In this document: positions 1 to 8,676 of the stretch, in pieces
Position numbering within the stretch: the first letter of the stretch is position 1
How the letters are laid out: every line of letters begins with the position of its first letter
Assembly (NCBI RefSeq): GCF_001956215.1
Contig: NZ_MRTQ01000008.1
Coordinates: 62,001 to 126,000, forward strand
Origin: Paenibacillus sp. FSL R5-0490
GTDB lineage: Bacteria > Bacillota > Bacilli > Bacillales > Cytobacillaceae
Direction: 5' to 3'
Length of the DNA: 64,000 bases
Notes under the pieces: model-generated
Database searches by the model: none
What the model was told of the DNA's origin: nothing
The model's input: the letters and a program-made list of their open reading frames with translations, nothing else
Translations under genes and position numbers: made by a program

Positions 1-1575
1 CCTGGTCAGCTGAATCTTCAATTCTTCTTTTTCTTCACCATTTTTCTGAATGGCTTTATATGTCCGATAAACTGCTGATTCTGCTGCATACAGGGCAATG
101 GCGAGATCCGCAAGCTTCATTAGGGCTTCCTGTTCATGAACAAGGGTATCGCCAAATGCTCCATAAGCGAGTCCTGCATTCAGCAGGAACAGGTTTCTTA
201 TTGTATCAACTGCTGCTCTTTCTTTCTCAAAAATCGCCTGCCCGATTGGTGCCGGTTTGCTCAAGCGAACAATCGCTTCCTCCACTCTTGCTGTTAAATC
301 GATTTCACCCTTCAGCGCTTTTCGGAAAAGATGAGTAGGAATCAGCAATCTATTAATCTCATTTGTACCTTCAAAAATACGGTTTATACGGGAATCCCGA
401 TACATTTGTTCCACACCGTATTCCTTGATGAATCCCGCTCCTCCATGAAGCTGAAGTGCTTCATCTGCCGTAAAATCCAGTGTTTCCGAGCCAAACACCT
501 TGCAGATCGCACATTCCGTGGCATATTCGCTCATTCTTTTTCCAATAAGTTTTAAATCAGTTGATTCATATATGTCTCCCAATGCTTCCTCCAGCAGGCT
601 TGCGGTGCGGTATTGCAGTGATTCAGCGGCGTAAATTCTGGCTGCCATCTTCGCCGTTTTTTCCTTGGTAGCCGGAAAATCAGCGATCGATTTCCCAAAC
701 TGCTTTCTTTCCCCTGTAAATTGGAGTGTTTTCTTCAAGCCGGTTTTTGCTGCCCCCATGCAGGCTGAACCTAAGTTGAAACGGCCCAAATTCAAAACGT
801 TCAAAGCAATGATATGTCCCTTACCCACTTCCCCAAGCAAATTTTCTGCTGGCACAGGACAATCCTCAAAAATGACCGATCTCGTTGAGGATCCTTTGAT
901 GCCCATTTTATTTTCTTCCGGGCCAAGGGATAGCCCCGGTGTGTTCCGTTCGACGATAAATGCGGTAAAATGCCGGCCGTCCACTTTGGCATAAACAATG
1001 AATGTATCGGAAAAGACAGCGTTCGTAATATAAATTTTGGTTCCATTTAAAATGTAATGGGTCCCACCCTCATTCAAAACGGCTGTAGTCTGAGAGGAAA
1101 GCGCATCAGATCCTGCGTTCGGCTCTGTCAGGCAGTAAGCGCCTATGTACTCCCCTGATGCGAGTTTCGGCAAATACTTTTCTTTTTGCTCATGAGTTCC
1201 GAAGTAGGTAATCGGCAGGGTTGCAATGCAGGTATGGTTCGAGTGGGCTACCCCGTAACCGCCTGATGAGGCAATGTTTTCTCCGACGATCCCCTTGCTG
1301 ATTTTATCCAGGCCCAGACCGCCGTATCTTTCGGGAATGCTATGGCCAAGCAGACCAAGTCCGCCCGCCTTCCTCAGTAAATCCGTAACCAGCTCAAAAT
1401 TCTGGTTTTCGATCCGTTCCTTTTCAGGGTGAACCACTTTTTCAGTAAATTGTTTAGCCGTTTTTCCGATTAAGATATGCTCATCTGTAAAATCTTCGGG
1501 TGTGAAAAGTGTTTCAGGATTAAGCTTTGCGAACAAAAAACTCGCACCGCGATTGGCTGTGTTTACTTTTTCCAT
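1..1575 (-). CDS. Acyl-CoA dehydrogenase, FadE-like (3' end cut by window edge)
   Basis: FAD-dependent dehydrogenase for the first step of fatty acyl-CoA beta-oxidation. Read from ATG at 1575 (MEKVNTANRGASFLFAK), with a GAGGAGA ribosome site about 12 nt upstream. The translation shows family blocks: the flavin/substrate motif AYCLTEPNAGSDA, then RKQFGKSIADFPA, then QLHGGAGFIKEYG with RDSRINRIFEGTNEINR. Reading continues past the fold with a helical C-terminal extension, as in the long (about 590 aa) Bacillus FadE type rather than the 380-aa type. The frame is open to base 1, so the last residues are missing. It is the last visible gene of a minus-strand operon starting at 8333, 33 nt after the phosphotransferase gene. 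Confidence 0.93.
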   Translation of the reverse strand, partial: MEKVNTANRGASFLFAKLNPETLFTPEDFTDEHILIGKTAKQFTEKVVHPEKERIENQNFELVTDLLRKAGGLGLLGHSIPERYGGLGLDKISKGIVGENIASSGGYGVAHSNHTCIATLPITYFGTHEQKEKYLPKLASGEYIGAYCLTEPNAGSDALSSQTTAVLNEGGTHYILNGTKIYITNAVFSDTFIVYAKVDGRHFTAFIVERNTPGLSLGPEENKMGIKGSSTRSVIFEDCPVPAENLLGEVGKGHIIALNVLNLGRFNLGSACMGAAKTGLKKTLQFTGERKQFGKSIADFPATKEKTAKMAARIYAAESLQYRTASLLEEALGDIYESTDLKLIGKRMSEYATECAICKVFGSETLDFTADEALQLHGGAGFIKEYGVEQMYRDSRINRIFEGTNEINRLLIPTHLFRKALKGEIDLTARVEEAIVRLSKPAPIGQAIFEKERAAVDTIRNLFLLNAGLAYGAFGDTLVHEQEALMKLADLAIALYAAESAVYRTYKAIQKNGEEKEELKIQLTR

Positions 1576-1608
1576 ATACGGATTCACTCTCCTCAGCATC
1601 TCTTCATC

Positions 1609-2682
1609 TTAAATTTTTTCATCTGCCGCCTGTACAGCATGTTTCAGGAGTACTTTAACGAATCTATTGAATTGTGAAAAACGCGGATCTGCTGTTTGGC
1701 CTTTTTTGTAGCGGTAATAGATTTGCTGGCAAATGACGGCCAGTTTGAAGTAAGCAAATGTTAAATAAAAATTCATGCTGCCGAGATCACGTCCGGTCTT
1801 TTTGGCATAGGCCTCCATAAATTCTCTGCGGGAGTAAAAACCGCTAAGAACGGTTACCGAGGGTTTTCCTATTCCAAACTTGAGCAGATCGGGATCGTCT
1901 CCCTGAATCCAATAGCTCATCGCGGCCCCAAGATCTGCCAGCGGATCGCCTGCCGTTGCCATCTCCCAGTCGAAAAGGCCAGTCATTTCTGTTAAACCCT
2001 CATTGAACATTGCATTGTTCAGCTTGTAATCATAATGGATGATGGAGGGCTCAGGACTTACGGGGATATGATGGGTCAGCCATTTTTTCAGCATATCCGC
2101 CTCAGAAACTTCATCTGTCTTCGCCCGATCATACCGGCCAATCCAGCCATGCACCTGTCTTTCCATAAATCCATCTGGTTTGCTGATTTCCGCTAGACCT
2201 GTCATTTTATAGTCAATGGAATGAAGTTCTGCCAGCTTATCAACCATAATTTGAGACAGTCTTCTGCAAATTTCCTCGTCCGGTTCCATTCCTTCAGGGA
2301 AGGAAGTATCTAAAACAATTCCATGCCGCCGTTCCATAATGAAAAATGGTGCACCCGTGATTTCACTATTATTGGTAAACAGAAGCGGCTTCGGGGCTTC
2401 TTTGAAAAAGGGATGTATCTCAGAAATCACCCTGAATTCCCTCGCCATGTCATGAGCTTTCGTTGCGACAGGTCCAAGCGGAGGCCGGCGCAGCACGGCT
2501 TCCCACTCTCCCATTTTCAGCTGATAGGTAAGATTGGAGTGCCCAGCATGGAACTGAAGAATTTCAAGCGGTTGATTTGGAAGATTAGCAATCTCGCTCC
2601 GCAGGAATTTTTCCAATGGAGCGGTGTTCAATTGCTCTCCTTTTCTAACGGGAATGGTATCCTGGCTCATTTGCTTCGGCAT
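1609..2682 (-). CDS. APH-like phosphotransferase family protein
   Basis: Aminoglycoside-phosphotransferase/choline-kinase fold protein, 357 aa. The catalytic loop is IIHYDYKLNNAMF (H216, D218, N223) and the metal-binding motif is LFDWEMATAGDPLADLG (D238). The N-lobe FHAGHSNLTYQL resembles the nucleotide-binding strand of this family. Proteins of this type occur beside acyl-CoA dehydrogenases in beta-oxidation operons and fused to them in eukaryotic ACAD10/11, where the kinase domain acts on 4-hydroxyacyl-CoA. A similar role here is inferred from context. A strong AAGGAGG site precedes ATG 2682. Antibiotic modification is unlikely given the neighbours. Confidence 0.88.
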   Translation of the reverse strand: MPKQMSQDTIPVRKGEQLNTAPLEKFLRSEIANLPNQPLEILQFHAGHSNLTYQLKMGEWEAVLRRPPLGPVATKAHDMAREFRVISEIHPFFKEAPKPLLFTNNSEITGAPFFIMERRHGIVLDTSFPEGMEPDEEICRRLSQIMVDKLAELHSIDYKMTGLAEISKPDGFMERQVHGWIGRYDRAKTDEVSEADMLKKWLTHHIPVSPEPSIIHYDYKLNNAMFNEGLTEMTGLFDWEMATAGDPLADLGAAMSYWIQGDDPDLLKFGIGKPSVTVLSGFYSRREFMEAYAKKTGRDLGSMNFYLTFAYFKLAVICQQIYYRYKKGQTADPRFSQFNRFVKVLLKHAVQAADEKI

Positions 2683-2711
2683 GTGATCCTCCTTTTTATA
2701 GGAAAATTAAT

Positions 2712-3113
2712 TTATGCTTCTCTTACATTTTGATTTAGACCTTCCCGAAGAAGATCAGGTATAACAGCACTTTCCTGTTTGGCGAAATTAAAATAGACGA
2801 TTACGGCGTTCCCTCTGGCAATATGAGTGCCTGTCTGGCTGCAGACAATTTCATGATCGAGCTGAAAGCTTTTGCTGCCAATCCTGGATACCCAGGTCTT
2901 TACGGTAAGGATTTGGTTAAAATATCCCTGGCTTAGAAAGTCGCATTTAGTGGAGGCAAGGATAAAACTCCATTTTTTCACATCCATGCTGTAGCCAAGT
3001 GTCTCGAAATATTTTACCCGTGCTTCTTCAAGGTAAATAAAATAACTTGTATTGTTGATATGGCCAAGAGCATCAGTTTCGCAAAACCTTACTGTTACCT
3101 GCATTTCATGCAT
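2712..3113 (-). CDS. Hotdog-fold acyl-CoA thioesterase (YbgC/4-hydroxybenzoyl-CoA thioesterase type)
   Basis: A 133-aa single hotdog domain. The N-terminal signature VRFCETDALGHINNTSYFIYLEEAR carries the catalytic Asp of the TDALGHINN motif, which is typical of 4HBT/YbgC thioesterases that hydrolyse acyl-CoA to free acid and CoA. ATG 3113 has AAGGGGTG five nt upstream. It sits 11 nt after the hydroxyacyl-CoA dehydrogenase gene and 29 nt before the phosphotransferase gene, so it is translated from the same beta-oxidation mRNA. A plausible job is release of CoA from dead-end or branched intermediates; the substrate cannot be read from the sequence. Confidence 0.87.
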   Translation of the reverse strand: MHEMQVTVRFCETDALGHINNTSYFIYLEEARVKYFETLGYSMDVKKWSFILASTKCDFLSQGYFNQILTVKTWVSRIGSKSFQLDHEIVCSQTGTHIARGNAVIVYFNFAKQESAVIPDLLREGLNQNVREA

Positions 3114-3124
3114 GATGGCACCCC

Positions 3125-4009
3125 TTAACTCTTCACCTTATTGGAAGAATACTCATACCAGCCCTTACCTGTCTTTCTCCCCAATTCTCCCTTTGCTACT
3201 TTTTCGGCAACACAGTCAAATGGCTTATCTGCAGGATCTCCTGTCTCCCGATAGCGCTGATCCATTACATAATAGGCCACATCCAGTCCGGATAAATCCA
3301 TAAGTTCAAACGGGCCGATTGGGTGGTTCAAGGCTTTCCGGCAAATGATATCGATATCTTTATAGTCGGCTATCCCCTGTTCATACAGAGCCACTGCCTC
3401 TTTTTGGAGCGCACCGAGAATCCGGTTTGCGACGAAGCCGGAAATTTCTTTTTTCAAAAGGACGGCTGTTCTATTAATCTTTTCACAGACTTCCATCGCT
3501 ATTTGTGCGGTTTCTTCAGACGTCTGTTCACTCATGACTACTTCCACACAGTCCATCACAAGAGGCGGAAAGAAAAAATGCATATTTACGACTTTTTCAG
3601 GCCGCTCAGTTTCACCGGCTATTAAACTATTAACGATTGTAGAGCTATTGGTTGCAAAAATGGCATGAGGAGGGGCGTACTCTTCCAGTTTTCTGAATAC
3701 CTCTTTTTTCACATCAAGCTTTTCCGTTACGGCTTCAATGATTAAGTCGGAGCTTCGGACACTTTCCTGAACGCTGCTGGAGAAACGAAGCCTCCCGAAA
3801 GCAGCGGCTTTCGCAACTTCAGCAAGCTTTCCCTTGGCAACCCATTTAGACATAATCATCTGAAGCTTAGCCTCGGCATCCTGCAATGCGGCTTCACTCA
3901 GATCCTGAATAATCGTCTCATAGCCTCCCAGTGCACAGAGCATCCCAATCTGGTGGCCCATTTGTCCGGCACCGATAACAGTAATTTGCTTAACATCATT
4001 TGCATTCAT
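3125..4009 (-). CDS. 3-hydroxyacyl-CoA dehydrogenase (3-hydroxybutyryl-CoA dehydrogenase family)
   Basis: NAD-dependent oxidation of 3-hydroxyacyl-CoA to 3-ketoacyl-CoA. The 294-aa length is that of the monofunctional HBDH/PaaH/MmgB type. It shows the Rossmann motif VIGAGQMGHQIG (residues 11-22), the catalytic block NMHFFFPP containing the active-site His, and the C-terminal helical dimer domain with NHPIGPFELMDLSGLDVAYYV and GRKTGKGWYEY. AAGGAGG precedes ATG 4009. The gene is directly downstream of a copy of the operator found at the start of the operon, so it may have a second, internal regulated promoter. Confidence 0.94.
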   Translation of the reverse strand: MNANDVKQITVIGAGQMGHQIGMLCALGGYETIIQDLSEAALQDAEAKLQMIMSKWVAKGKLAEVAKAAAFGRLRFSSSVQESVRSSDLIIEAVTEKLDVKKEVFRKLEEYAPPHAIFATNSSTIVNSLIAGETERPEKVVNMHFFFPPLVMDCVEVVMSEQTSEETAQIAMEVCEKINRTAVLLKKEISGFVANRILGALQKEAVALYEQGIADYKDIDIICRKALNHPIGPFELMDLSGLDVAYYVMDQRYRETGDPADKPFDCVAEKVAKGELGRKTGKGWYEYSSNKVKS

Positions 4010-4025
4010 CGTTTATCCTCCTTAT

Positions 4026-4046
4026 ACTGACTGGTTGGTATGTTAC
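4026..4046 (-). promoter_or_regulatory. TetR-type operator copy 2 (internal, before hydroxyacyl-CoA dehydrogenase)
   Basis: The core ACTGACTGGTTGGT is an imperfect palindrome followed by ATGTTAC. Across 21 bp it differs at only two positions from the element at 8355-8375. It lies between the tetR stop and the ribosome site of the 4009 gene. The repeat and the resident TetR gene suggest autoregulation of the operon at two points; this is inference. Confidence 0.65.
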
Positions 4047-4080
4047 TGATTCGAGAGGCTGTGGGGCTTCCTCTCTTATT

Positions 4081-4644
4081 TTACATCTCTATCCCCTTTA
4101 ATATCATTTCCGTAAAGATCTCTGCCACTTCCCGGTCGGATACGCTTCCCTCCGGATTGAACCACTGGTAGCTCCAGTTGGTGACGCCTAAGATGCCAAA
4201 GGCGATAATCGGAGAGTTGAGGTTTGCACGGAACTCTCCGTTCTGCTTGCCTTCTTCTATTAATTTTTCGATATTCAGCCTGAACTGATCCCTTTTTGGA
4301 ATGATTTCCGATAAGCTTTCTTCACTAAGGTTGCGCATTTCCCTGAAAAAGACTTTTGCGCTGGCTCCCTGGGTTTTGATATTGCCCAGCAGCATTTGGA
4401 CAATCGAAAGGAGTTTGTCTTTGCAGGATTTTGACTCTTCCCCGAGGATTTCCTGCTGATTGGCCAGCATTTCATCTATGTAGCGAAGATGGATGTCCAT
4501 CAGCAGTTGTTCTTTGCTCGAGAAATAGTAATAAAAGGTGCCTTTCGTGACACCGAGGCTGTCGACGATATCCTGAATCGATGTCTCGCTGAAACCTTTC
4601 TGATCAAATAGCCGGATGCTCTTTTCAGTAATTTTTTCTTTCAA
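4081..4644 (-). CDS. TetR/AcrR family transcriptional regulator of the beta-oxidation operon
   Basis: A 187-aa TetR regulator with the N-terminal helix-turn-helix TSIQDIVDSLGVTKGTFYYYF followed by SSKEQLL and an all-helical ligand-binding C-domain (the DNA-recognition helix is in the TKGTFYYYF part). It lies inside the acyl-CoA operon, 54 nt after the acyl-CoA ligase. It plays the part that FadR (YsiA) plays for B. subtilis fatty-acid degradation, where acyl-CoA is the inducer. The two operators in this window (4026-4046 and 8355-8375) do not look like the FadR box, so this is probably a distinct regulator. Ligand unknown; acyl-CoA is a reasonable guess. Confidence 0.9.
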   Translation of the reverse strand: MKEKITEKSIRLFDQKGFSETSIQDIVDSLGVTKGTFYYYFSSKEQLLMDIHLRYIDEMLANQQEILGEESKSCKDKLLSIVQMLLGNIKTQGASAKVFFREMRNLSEESLSEIIPKRDQFRLNIEKLIEEGKQNGEFRANLNSPIIAFGILGVTNWSYQWFNPEGSVSDREVAEIFTEMILKGIEM

Positions 4645-4697
4645 TGTCAGTCCCCGCTTCTGTTAGAAAATATCGACAGCATTATATCACAAAAAGA

Positions 4698-6308
4698 TTA
4701 ACTCCGGACTTCATCCCTCAGAGCTCTTCGAAGGATTTTTCCGACATTGGTTTTTGGAAGCTCCTCTCTGAATTCTACGCTCGATGGAATTTTATAGGCA
4801 GCCAGGTTCTGCCTGCAGTATGAAATGATTTCTTCTTCGGTCGCCGTTTTACCGGCTTTCAGCACGACGAAAGCTTTAACTGTTTCACCCCGGTAAGGAT
4901 CCGGGACGCCAATGACGACAGCCTCCTGAATTGCAGGATGCTCATAGAGCACTTCCTCAATATCGCGCGGATAAATATTATAGCCGCTGGCAATGATCAG
5001 ATCTTTTTTGCGGTCGACAATGTATAGAAAGCCATCTTCGTCCATTCTCGCAATATCACCGGTGTAGAGCCACCCATCCCGTAATGTAACGGCCGTCTCC
5101 TCAGGCATATTCCAATAGCCTTTCATAATCTGGGGACCCTTGATAATGACCTCACCCAGTTCTCCATTCGGGACCTCTTCAGTACCTGCGGCCAAATCGA
5201 CTACTTTATAATCAGTTGAAGGAAAGCCGATCCCAACGCTTCCAGGCTTTCTTTCTGAAAAAGGCGGATTGCAGTGTGTTACCGGGGAAGCTTCTGATAA
5301 GCCATAGCCTTCGAGAATATGTGCCCCCGTCTTTTTTTCAAAATCGCGCAGAAGTTCAACAGGCATTGGCGCGCTGCCGCTATTGCAGGTTTCAATGCTG
5401 TCAATGCCATATTCCTCTGCATGCGGATGATTGGTGATGGCCACATACATGGTTGGAACACCGGGAAATACAGATGGCTGTTCATTTTTAATTGTATTTA
5501 ACACTTCCTCCACATCAAAGCGCGGCAATAAAATCGATTCATTGGCCGTATAAATGGCAAAGTTCATGCAGGCAGTCATGCCAAAAACATGGAACAGCGG
5601 AATGACGGTTAGGAATTTTTCCCCGCCTATTTCCGTTCTATCTTTAAAAAATTCATAGGACTGCACCACATTTGCGAGAACGTTGTAATGTGTCAGCATG
5701 GCTCCTTTTGACCGTCCGGTTGTACCTCCCGTATATTGGAGGACGGCAATATCCTGCTGGGGCTCAATGTTGACCGGGGTGTATTGTCCACTGCCTTCCT
5801 GTATAAATCCTTCGAATGTTTTGTCAGGTGAAAAATCTGCTTCTGTTGGCTGCAGACTGACAATGACTATATGTCTAACCTTCGTTCTGTCTTGAACACC
5901 CTTAACCCGGGGATACAGGGCATCAAACACGACAAGAGTTTCAGAACCAGAGTCATTCATGATATGCTCGATCTCGCGCTCAACCAGCATCGGGTTTACT
6001 TGAGTCACAATCGCGCCTGCTGCAAGTATTCCATAATAAGCAATCACATATTGCGGGCAATTTGGAAGCATGATGGCAACACGGTCGCCTTTTTGAACCC
6101 CATTTTTCTGCAGGGATGCGGCAAATCCAAAGACTGCTTTTTGAAGTTCTGCGTAATTCATCTTTTGTCCATAAAAAGATAGTGCCATATTCTGCGGATA
6201 CATCGCTGTCACTTCCTGAAGCATCTCAGGCATCGACTTACTTGGAATGGTTACTTCAGCTGCAATGGATTCTGGATAGTGTGCATGCCAGGTTTTTTTA
6301 TCGCTCAT
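4698..6308 (-). CDS. Long-chain acyl-CoA synthetase (AMP-forming fatty acid--CoA ligase)
   Basis: Activates fatty acids to acyl-CoA with ATP. It is a 536-aa ANL-superfamily enzyme with the P-loop-like motif LQYTGGTTGRSKGAMLTH, the A5 region LEGYGLSEASP, GWLYTGDIARMDEDGFLYI, and the C-terminal hinge DRKKDLIIASGYNIYPRDIE ending in the catalytic Lys block LPKTNVGKILRR. An in-frame start exists six codons upstream (6326), but the GGAGG site lies 9 nt before the ATG at 6308 (MSDKKTW), so 6308 is chosen. It follows the SDR gene by about 29 nt and precedes tetR. Most similar in layout to LcfA/FadD. Confidence 0.94.
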   Translation of the reverse strand: MSDKKTWHAHYPESIAAEVTIPSKSMPEMLQEVTAMYPQNMALSFYGQKMNYAELQKAVFGFAASLQKNGVQKGDRVAIMLPNCPQYVIAYYGILAAGAIVTQVNPMLVEREIEHIMNDSGSETLVVFDALYPRVKGVQDRTKVRHIVIVSLQPTEADFSPDKTFEGFIQEGSGQYTPVNIEPQQDIAVLQYTGGTTGRSKGAMLTHYNVLANVVQSYEFFKDRTEIGGEKFLTVIPLFHVFGMTACMNFAIYTANESILLPRFDVEEVLNTIKNEQPSVFPGVPTMYVAITNHPHAEEYGIDSIETCNSGSAPMPVELLRDFEKKTGAHILEGYGLSEASPVTHCNPPFSERKPGSVGIGFPSTDYKVVDLAAGTEEVPNGELGEVIIKGPQIMKGYWNMPEETAVTLRDGWLYTGDIARMDEDGFLYIVDRKKDLIIASGYNIYPRDIEEVLYEHPAIQEAVVIGVPDPYRGETVKAFVVLKAGKTATEEEIISYCRQNLAAYKIPSSVEFREELPKTNVGKILRRALRDEVRS

Positions 6309-6337
6309 TTGAAATCCCTCCAACATAATTTGCCGTT

Positions 6338-7111
6338 TTACATTGCATGAGTGCCGCCATCGACGATTAAGACGCCTCCGGTCACATAATTTGAAGCATT
6401 GGAAGCCAGGAACAATGCGGCGCCTTTCAAATCATCATCAGAGCCGAAGCGCCTGAGCGGTGTTGCATCCAGAATGGGGTTACGTCCCTGCTCCATAATC
6501 GCCGATGACATTTTTGTAGGGAAAAAACCTGGTGCAATGGCATTCACATTGATGCCATACCTGCCCCATTTTACAGCCAGGTCCTTTGTCATCGTAATGA
6601 CTGCCCCTTTGCTGGTGTTATAGCCGATCGTATCCATCACTCGGGGATCCGTGCCGCCAAGTCCGGCAACAGAGGCAATATTAATGATTTTTCCTGATCC
6701 CTGTTCGATCATGACCTTGCCTGCAGCCTGACTCATTAAAAACGTCCCAGTCACATTTACATTGATGACTTTTTGCCATGCTTCAAGCGGCATCTCCTCG
6801 GCGGGAGCTCCCCAGGTAGCCCCGCTGTTATTGACAAGAATATCAATAGCTCCAAATTCCTGAACCGTCTTTTCGACCACTTTACGGACATCCTCCTGCT
6901 TGCTGATGTCACAGGAAAGCGCTAATGTTTTCACACCCAGTGCTGCAAGGCGGTCAGCGGTTTCCTGACATGCCTCCACCTTTCTTGAACAAAGCACAAC
7001 ATTTGCACCTGCCTCGGCTAATCCTTCGGCAATCTGGGCACCCAGCCCTCGCCCTCCGCCGGTTATGAGTGCAGTCTTTCCGGTTAGGTCAAATAGCTCC
7101 ATTACCTTCAT
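6338..7111 (-). CDS. SDR family oxidoreductase (3-ketoacyl reductase / hydroxyacyl dehydrogenase-like)
   Basis: A 257-aa classical short-chain dehydrogenase with the cofactor motif ITGGGRGLGAQIAEG, NNSG at the nucleotide-binding strand, catalytic Ser (NIASVAG) and YNTSKGAV (Tyr-x3-Lys), and a C-terminal end VTGGVLIVDGG. ATG 7111 has an AGGAGC site 9 nt upstream. Its position in a beta-oxidation operon suggests a CoA-linked or free hydroxy-acid substrate, but SDR specificity cannot be called from sequence. It may act as an alternative hydroxyacyl-CoA dehydrogenase. Confidence 0.9.
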   Translation of the reverse strand: MKVMELFDLTGKTALITGGGRGLGAQIAEGLAEAGANVVLCSRKVEACQETADRLAALGVKTLALSCDISKQEDVRKVVEKTVQEFGAIDILVNNSGATWGAPAEEMPLEAWQKVINVNVTGTFLMSQAAGKVMIEQGSGKIINIASVAGLGGTDPRVMDTIGYNTSKGAVITMTKDLAVKWGRYGINVNAIAPGFFPTKMSSAIMEQGRNPILDATPLRRFGSDDDLKGAALFLASNASNYVTGGVLIVDGGTHAM

Positions 7112-7124
7112 GATTTTTCAGCTC

Positions 7125-8333
7125 CTATTGGTATTTTTTCAATTCAAGCTTAGCAATCTGTGCCCGGTGGACTTCATCAGGACCGTCTGCCAATCTCAGC
7201 GTTCTGGCATTTGCCCACAATGCAGCAAGCGGAACATCCTCACTCACTCCTGCTGCTCCAAACGCCTGGATTGCCCGATCAATCACCTTAAGGGCCATAG
7301 ATGGCGCCACAACCTTGATCATAGCAATCTCGGTTTTTGCCACTTTGTTGCCGGCTGTATCCATCATATGTGCCGCTTTAAGCGTTAATAGTCTTGCCTG
7401 CTCAATTTCAATCCGGGAATCGGCTATCCATTCACGGATGACACCCTGGCTTGCGAGCGTTTGGCCAAAAGCAGTTCGGTTTTGTACACGCTTACATAAT
7501 TCCTCAAGAGCGCGCTCTGCTGCCCCGATCAGCCTCATGCAATGATGGATGCGCCCCGGACCAAGCCTGCCCTGTGCAATGGCGAACCCTTTCCCTTCAC
7601 CCCAAATGATATTTTCAGCAGGAACTCTGACATTGTCGTATGTAATTTCAGCATGGCCATGGGGAGCGTGATCATAGCCAAACACCGGAAGCATCCTCTC
7701 TATTTTTACTCCGGGGGTATCCATCGGCACGAGAATCATCGATTGCTGTTCATGACGGCTTGCGTCCGGATCGCTTTTTCCCATAACAATCGCTATCCGG
7801 CACCTCGGATCTCCTGCACCTGAGGACCACCACTTCCGTCCATTGATGACATACTCCGTACCTTGTTTTTCAATCCGCGCTTCAATATTTGTGGCATCAG
7901 AGGAGGCCACATCCGGCTCTGTCATCGAAAAGCAGGATCGGATGTCCCCTTCTAAAAGCGGCTTTAACCAATCATTCTTCTGCCGATCAGTGCCATATCT
8001 TGCAAGCACCTCCATGTTGCCGGTATCAGGTGCATTACAGTTGAAGATTTCCGGTGCAATCATGGAGCGACCCATAATTTCGCAAAGCGGCGCATATTCT
8101 ACATTCGTGAGACCTGCGCTATAGTCGCTATCCGGCAAAAATAGATTCCATAACCCCGCTTCTCTCGCCTTGAGTTTCAGCTCCTCCATAATCGGCGGTA
8201 TAGCACTCCATCGATTTTCCTGTTCATTCAATTGCTGTTCATATAAAGCTTCGTTCGGATAAACGTTTTCTTCCATAAACACATTTAACTTCCTTATGAG
8301 ATGCTGCACTTTTGGTGAGTATGAGAAATCCAA
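7125..8333 (-). CDS. Acyl-CoA dehydrogenase (ACAD10/11-like, about 400 aa)
   Basis: A 402-aa FAD-dependent acyl-CoA dehydrogenase and first gene of the operon. Diagnostic blocks are [41 protein letters not shown]-type loop region with [36 protein letters not shown] and [15 protein letters not shown], then [11 protein letters not shown]. The motif set [11 protein letters not shown] plus LADGPDEVH is that of the ACAD10/11-like branch. This fits with the APH-like kinase later in the operon. The start is TTG at 8333 with GGAGGAGGG 8 nt upstream. Confidence 0.93.
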   Translation of the reverse strand: MDFSYSPKVQHLIRKLNVFMEENVYPNEALYEQQLNEQENRWSAIPPIMEELKLKAREAGLWNLFLPDSDYSAGLTNVEYAPLCEIMGRSMIAPEIFNCNAPDTGNMEVLARYGTDRQKNDWLKPLLEGDIRSCFSMTEPDVASSDATNIEARIEKQGTEYVINGRKWWSSGAGDPRCRIAIVMGKSDPDASRHEQQSMILVPMDTPGVKIERMLPVFGYDHAPHGHAEITYDNVRVPAENIIWGEGKGFAIAQGRLGPGRIHHCMRLIGAAERALEELCKRVQNRTAFGQTLASQGVIREWIADSRIEIEQARLLTLKAAHMMDTAGNKVAKTEIAMIKVVAPSMALKVIDRAIQAFGAAGVSEDVPLAALWANARTLRLADGPDEVHRAQIAKLELKKYQ

Positions 8334-8354
8334 AGTCCTGTCCCTCCTCCACTA

Positions 8355-8375
8355 ACTGACCGGTCGGTATGTTAC
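8355..8375 (-). promoter_or_regulatory. TetR-type operator copy 1 (operon promoter)
   Basis: The core ACTGACCGGTCGGT is a near-perfect 14-bp palindrome, followed by ATGTTAC. It starts just downstream of the -10 element at 8382-8387 on the minus strand, where bound repressor would block transcription. It recurs with two changes at 4026-4046. Confidence 0.72.
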
Positions 8376-8381
8376 AAATTT

Positions 8382-8409
8382 AGTATAAACAATATCGAAA
8401 AATAATCAA
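8382..8409 (-). promoter_or_regulatory. Sigma-A-like promoter of the beta-oxidation operon
   Basis: On the minus strand TTGATT (8404-8409) and TATACT (8382-8387) are separated by 16 bp, a good housekeeping promoter about 50 bp upstream of the TTG start at 8333. Confidence 0.65.
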
Positions 8410-8613
8410 CTTGTTTTCAGAAAATTTATTTTTTTGCTATTCCATTGCCACATCCTAAGCACTGTTTTTATAGAGAAAGAAAATAGGGAATTTTTGCTAG
8501 TTACCTATTATTCTATTTCGCTCCCCGAATCATCTTAGAACTATGCACCTATAATTAATTCTTTTTAAAGAAATTCAACTTTAAACTCCTCAATTTTTAC
8601 TATTCTAAATTTT

Positions 8614-8643
8614 TTGACACCTAAAACACTCTTACTCTATTAT
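8614..8643 (+). promoter_or_regulatory. Sigma-A-like promoter of the M14 peptidase gene
   Basis: TTGACA (8614-8619) and TATTAT (8638-8643) with an 18-bp spacer, followed by GAGGAGG and ATG 8677. The rest of the 8376-8676 interval is AT-rich; I see no other gene in it. Confidence 0.6.
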
Positions 8644-8676
8644 TGATTTGAAATTAGAAGAGGAGGAACTTAGCCT

